Under the pieces are notes generated by a model. It did not search any database and was not told the origin of the DNA. It saw nothing but the letters and a program-made list of their open reading frames with translations. Source: Saprospiraceae bacterium (GTDB lineage: Bacteria > Bacteroidota > Bacteroidia > Chitinophagales > Saprospiraceae). Taken from it: 64,000 nucleotides of DNA. Positions 63,070 through 64,000 of the stretch are shown piece after piece; positions within the stretch are counted from its first letter, which is position 1; the number at the start of each line of letters is the position of its first letter. Where the stretch lies: assembly GCA_028282725.1 (NCBI GenBank), contig JANQHF010000115.1, forward strand, positions 1-64,000. Reading direction: 5' to 3'. Position numbers and translations under genes: made by a program.

Positions 63070-64000
63070 TTAATTCAATTCAATATAGCGAAACCATAAG
63101 AAGTCGGCATGCTTGCGATGCCCCGTGAGGTCCTGACAACAGATCCCAACAAAGCTGCCGGTAAATGCAGGCCGATAACGTGGACTTCCTTCACGTACGT
63201 AATCATCAGAAAGAATGCTTGCATCCAGGGTCTTTCCAACATTGATCCATTGGTCATTTGTATATGAATAATAAAATCGCAACTTTTCCCTGTCAATCGT
63301 TAGTTTTAATTGAACAACGTGACCAGAGTAAATCCTGATTGGATCGTGCAGGATGTCCTGCATATGATAATTGTCACAGGCAGTAATCTGGAGGTACCTG
63401 GTCTCCTCTTCTTCATCACCCATCAGATATATGTAATACCAATGCCCCGTGTTGTAGTATGCTACGAGACCCCCCATTTGCTGAAATGACGTGGGCTGAA
63501 AATCCACAGCTGTAGACACTTCAATATGAAATGATTGGACCCTCCGGGCGATTAAACTTTGTTCATGAAGAGAACAAAGTGATTCTCTTCCATACATCCG
63601 CAATGCATCTTCTCTGGCAGTCAGGTCCAACCACGACGATTTCATTGGTACTCTTAAAGATTGAAAAGCCATGTCAAGATGCTTTCCACCGAAATCGCAG
63701 AAATGTGTACAATTGAATTCCCGGGTGATACCGTCATCACTTTTTATGCCGACTCTTGCCCTGGGAGTTTTTGACCCGCTTTTTGTCACCAACCAATCAT
63801 CAGTCCGCCATTCCATTTGCTCGATAGCAGTTTCTCTTCCAAGGGTGCATCGACCTAGAGTTGACAAGGGTCTTCCCACGAGAAATACGGCGTACCAATC
63901 CCCAGATTCCGTTTCGACCAAATCTGCATGACCTGCTTTTTGCAATGGCGCAGCAGGATCTTCCCTGGAAGTTATGATCGGATTGTCGGGATGCAAATCA
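63070..64000 (-). CDS. Glycoside hydrolase family 43-like beta-xylosidase, C-terminal part (cut by window)
   Basis: This is the C-terminal 310 residues of a larger protein; the true start lies beyond 64000. It shows GHADLVETESGDWYAVFLVGRPL, typical of GH43 beta-xylosidase/arabinosidase (the catalytic domain's last blades), and then a concanavalin-like C-terminal domain (FQSLRVPMKSSWLDLTAREDALRMYGRESL, QMGGLVAYYNTGHWYYIYLMGDEEE, LRFYYSYTNDQW). It releases xylose or arabinose from oligosaccharides, according to the family. It forms an operon with the downstream GH26-like gene. Confidence 0.85.
   Translation of the reverse strand, partial: DLHPDNPIITSREDPAAPLQKAGHADLVETESGDWYAVFLVGRPLSTLGRCTLGRETAIEQMEWRTDDWLVTKSGSKTPRARVGIKSDDGITREFNCTHFCDFGGKHLDMAFQSLRVPMKSSWLDLTAREDALRMYGRESLCSLHEQSLIARRVQSFHIEVSTAVDFQPTSFQQMGGLVAYYNTGHWYYIYLMGDEEEETRYLQITACDNYHMQDILHDPIRIYSGHVVQLKLTIDREKLRFYYSYTNDQWINVGKTLDASILSDDYVREGSPRYRPAFTGSFVGICCQDLTGHRKHADFLWFRYIELN

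Overview
The window looks like a chromosomal segment of a Bacteroidota bacterium, most likely from the Saprospiria/Chitinophagia side, although I cannot place it more exactly. The evidence is the gene content: gldA-gldF-gldG gliding genes, ftsX-DUF3098-uppP-truB, DUF1599 next to a BT_3928-type DoxX protein, a long NusB, GLPGLI and CarboxypepD_reg/beta-barrel proteins, S74 adhesin-like proteins and many lipoproteins. Several genes are also preceded by TAnnTTTG-type -7 boxes. No rRNA, tRNA or CRISPR array was seen.

Layout. (1) 1-147: the 5' end of a group II intron (class C-like) sits right after a terminator on the minus strand. (2) 810-8632: a tightly overlapping plus-strand gene string for division (ftsX), undecaprenyl phosphate recycling (uppP), tRNA modification (truB), the gliding ABC transporter (gldAFG), a secreted zinc phospholipase/nuclease-like protein and an IMPACT protein. 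An acyl-CoA ligase and a broken lipoprotein gene follow. (3) 11.4-18.4 kb: two S74-domain surface proteins and a deoxynucleoside degradation cluster (purine nucleoside phosphorylase, a uridine phosphorylase-like protein, deoxyribose-phosphate aldolase and a double aldehyde dehydrogenase). (4) 18.5-30.8 kb: housekeeping genes (nusB, guaA, a SpoU methyltransferase, serine dehydratase, a K+ channel), a flavin oxidase and an alpha/beta hydrolase scar.

(5) 30.8-49.3 kb: an accessory block bracketed and interrupted by a dispersed, partly tandem non-coding repeat family. It holds an AT-rich PD-(D/E)xK nuclease-like gene, a phosphatidylserine-decarboxylase-like protein, a 993-residue protein of unknown function, a probable HExxH metallopeptidase, a protein with two uracil-DNA-glycosylase-like halves, and a 1,122-codon amidohydrolase-S41 protease fusion broken by one in-frame TGA. 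A minus-strand operon of four ordinary envelope genes lies inside it. This block is the best candidate for an undescribed system.

(6) 49.3-64 kb: a sodium symporter, then a two-component system divergent from a GLPGLI/beta-barrel operon. The intergenic region there contains a likely response-regulator operator (12-bp direct repeats, 21-bp period), a -7 box and a strongly structured leader. The rest is minus-strand secreted genes: an S41 protease, a frameshifted membrane-protein relic, a PKD-M23 endopeptidase-like protein, a surface repeat protein, an MBL-fold hydrolase and two glycoside hydrolases, the last cut by the window end.

Start codons were chosen from reading-frame context and signal peptides, because ribosome binding sites are weak in this phylum. 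All family names rest on motifs I could read, not on database searches.
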